A DNA stretch of 23,593 nt. Origin: CAZSLZ01 sp964607865 (GTDB taxonomy: Bacteria; Vulcanimicrobiota; JAJTBE01; CAZSLZ01). A program made the position numbers and the translations under genes. Shown here in pieces: positions 23,105 to 23,593 of the stretch. The DNA lies in assembly GCA_964607865.1 (NCBI GenBank), contig CAZSLZ010000038.1, positions 1-23,593 of the forward strand. The letters run 5' to 3'. Position 1 is the stretch's first letter; the number at the start of each line of letters is the position of its first letter. The notes beneath the pieces are model-generated. The model saw only the letters and a program-made list of their open reading frames with translations, had not been told where the DNA came from and did not search any database.

Positions 23105-23318
23105 ATTATTATTAATTCCTGTCAGTTTGTTATACTGATTAACAATATTTATATTATTGGTTTAGCAAATATTTTTAAACATTATGTTTAGTAGTTTTTA
23201 TTCGGCAACATAAAATTTAATTTATTATTAAATTAGAAGTATAATACCAGAAGGCTAATTACTCAAGTGTTTTAAATATATTACAATTTATTTAAATTCA
23301 AGTTGAATATTCAGTAAT

Positions 23319-23593
23319 TCAATCAGATTGTTTTTTTGGGGTAGTTTTTATTTTTGTTGTAACCATCATGGTAATACTGGCATTCTGGTCTGTACTTGAA
23401 TAGCCCAGGATACGCGAGATAAGCCCTTGGCTTTCGTGGCGGTCTGTTTCAGAGGTAGAAATAACAGCGGTCTGGCCATCTTTTAACGAAACTGTGGTTT
23501 CCATTTCTCTGAAGATTATTCTATTATTTCGAGTACCGTCAAAATAAGAAATTCCAGGTGCAATTTCAAGAACAATATTTTTCTGGTTAACCC
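23319..23593 (-). CDS. Partial gene, C-terminal fragment (possibly secretin-like)
   Basis: The minus-strand frame is open from the window edge to TGA at 23319-23321, giving 90 residues: NIVLEIAPGISYFDG, then ETTVSLKDGQTAVISTSET, ISRILGYSS and NASITMMVTTKI, with a basic tail. The VSLKDGQTAVI stretch and a late MMVTTKI resemble the end of secretin-type channel domains (KDGQT-V-I and V-TPRI), but the usual GGL motif is missing, so this is weak. The start lies beyond the window. The 214-base gap between it and the metallopeptidase gene is AT-rich with nothing recognisable. Confidence 0.6.
   Translation of the reverse strand, partial: VNQKNIVLEIAPGISYFDGTRNNRIIFREMETTVSLKDGQTAVISTSETDRHESQGLISRILGYSSTDQNASITMMVTTKIKTTPKKQSD

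Noticed and set aside
23105..23318. AT-rich 214-base gap as a possible small RNA or origin element
   Set aside because: I found no clear promoter, hairpin with T-run, DnaA-box cluster or repeat.

Overview
This is about 23.6 kb of a moderately AT-rich bacterial chromosome with dense packing, strong AGGAG-type ribosome binding sites, many short gene overlaps and almost no phage or insertion-sequence material. The cell makes a diaminopimelate-type peptidoglycan and recycles it (Mpl ligase, an L,D-transpeptidase, a lytic transglycosylase). It uses the MEP isoprenoid route (IspH) and has a lipoprotein, a type IV/II prepilin and possibly the end of a secretin-like gene. This suggests a diderm bacterium. 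Repeated zinc-ribbon heads on a Ser/Thr kinase, a PQQ-propeller protein and a coiled-coil protein recall poorly cultivated candidate phyla, but the window alone does not fix the lineage.

Layout. 1-483: decayed end of a YfhO-like membrane protein. 556-4048 (minus): mpl followed by a zinc-ribbon/kinase/WD40 protein with an in-frame TAG. 4251-5846 (plus): large lipoprotein, separated by a bidirectional terminator from a convergent unknown protein built from duplicated modules (5910-6989). 7138-9183 (plus): ligA, convergent with a minus-strand pair of a zinc-ribbon/PQQ-propeller protein and an L,D-transpeptidase (9189-11919). 12048-12557 (plus): RibD/DHFR-like reductase, convergent with ispH (12559-13395, in-frame TAG) and a deletion-scarred permease (13385-14170). 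14250-15038 (minus): lytic transglycosylase. 15227-15843 (minus): heavily decayed fabI, downstream of a HAD hydrolase (15855-16613). 16705-16998 (plus): DUF503 protein, convergent with a pilin. 16999-21541 (minus): hflX, DUF4129, DUF4350, MoxR and pilin. 21543-22106 (minus): zinc-ribbon coiled-coil protein. 22246-23104 (plus): YkgJ-like cysteine-cluster protein and a zincin-like metallopeptidase. 23319-23593 (minus): partial gene running off the edge.

The most striking aspect is the number of lesions in otherwise conserved genes. Two genes (the kinase-WD40 protein and the normally essential ispH) are interrupted only by a single in-frame TAG, and in both the conserved sequence resumes in the same frame straight afterwards. 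hflX appears to lack a canonical start codon. fabI, a permease and a YfhO-like gene are more obviously broken. This could mean amber suppression or partial recoding of UAG, ongoing genome erosion, or assembly errors. Three other genes appear to end normally at TAG, which argues against complete reassignment.

No gene-free stretch exceeds 300 bases. The larger gaps (484-555, 4049-4250, 11920-12047, 15039-15226, 22107-22245, 23105-23318) are AT-rich. They show only the short repeat at 4185-4224 and the promoter candidate noted below. I saw no tRNA, rRNA, CRISPR array or insertion sequence.
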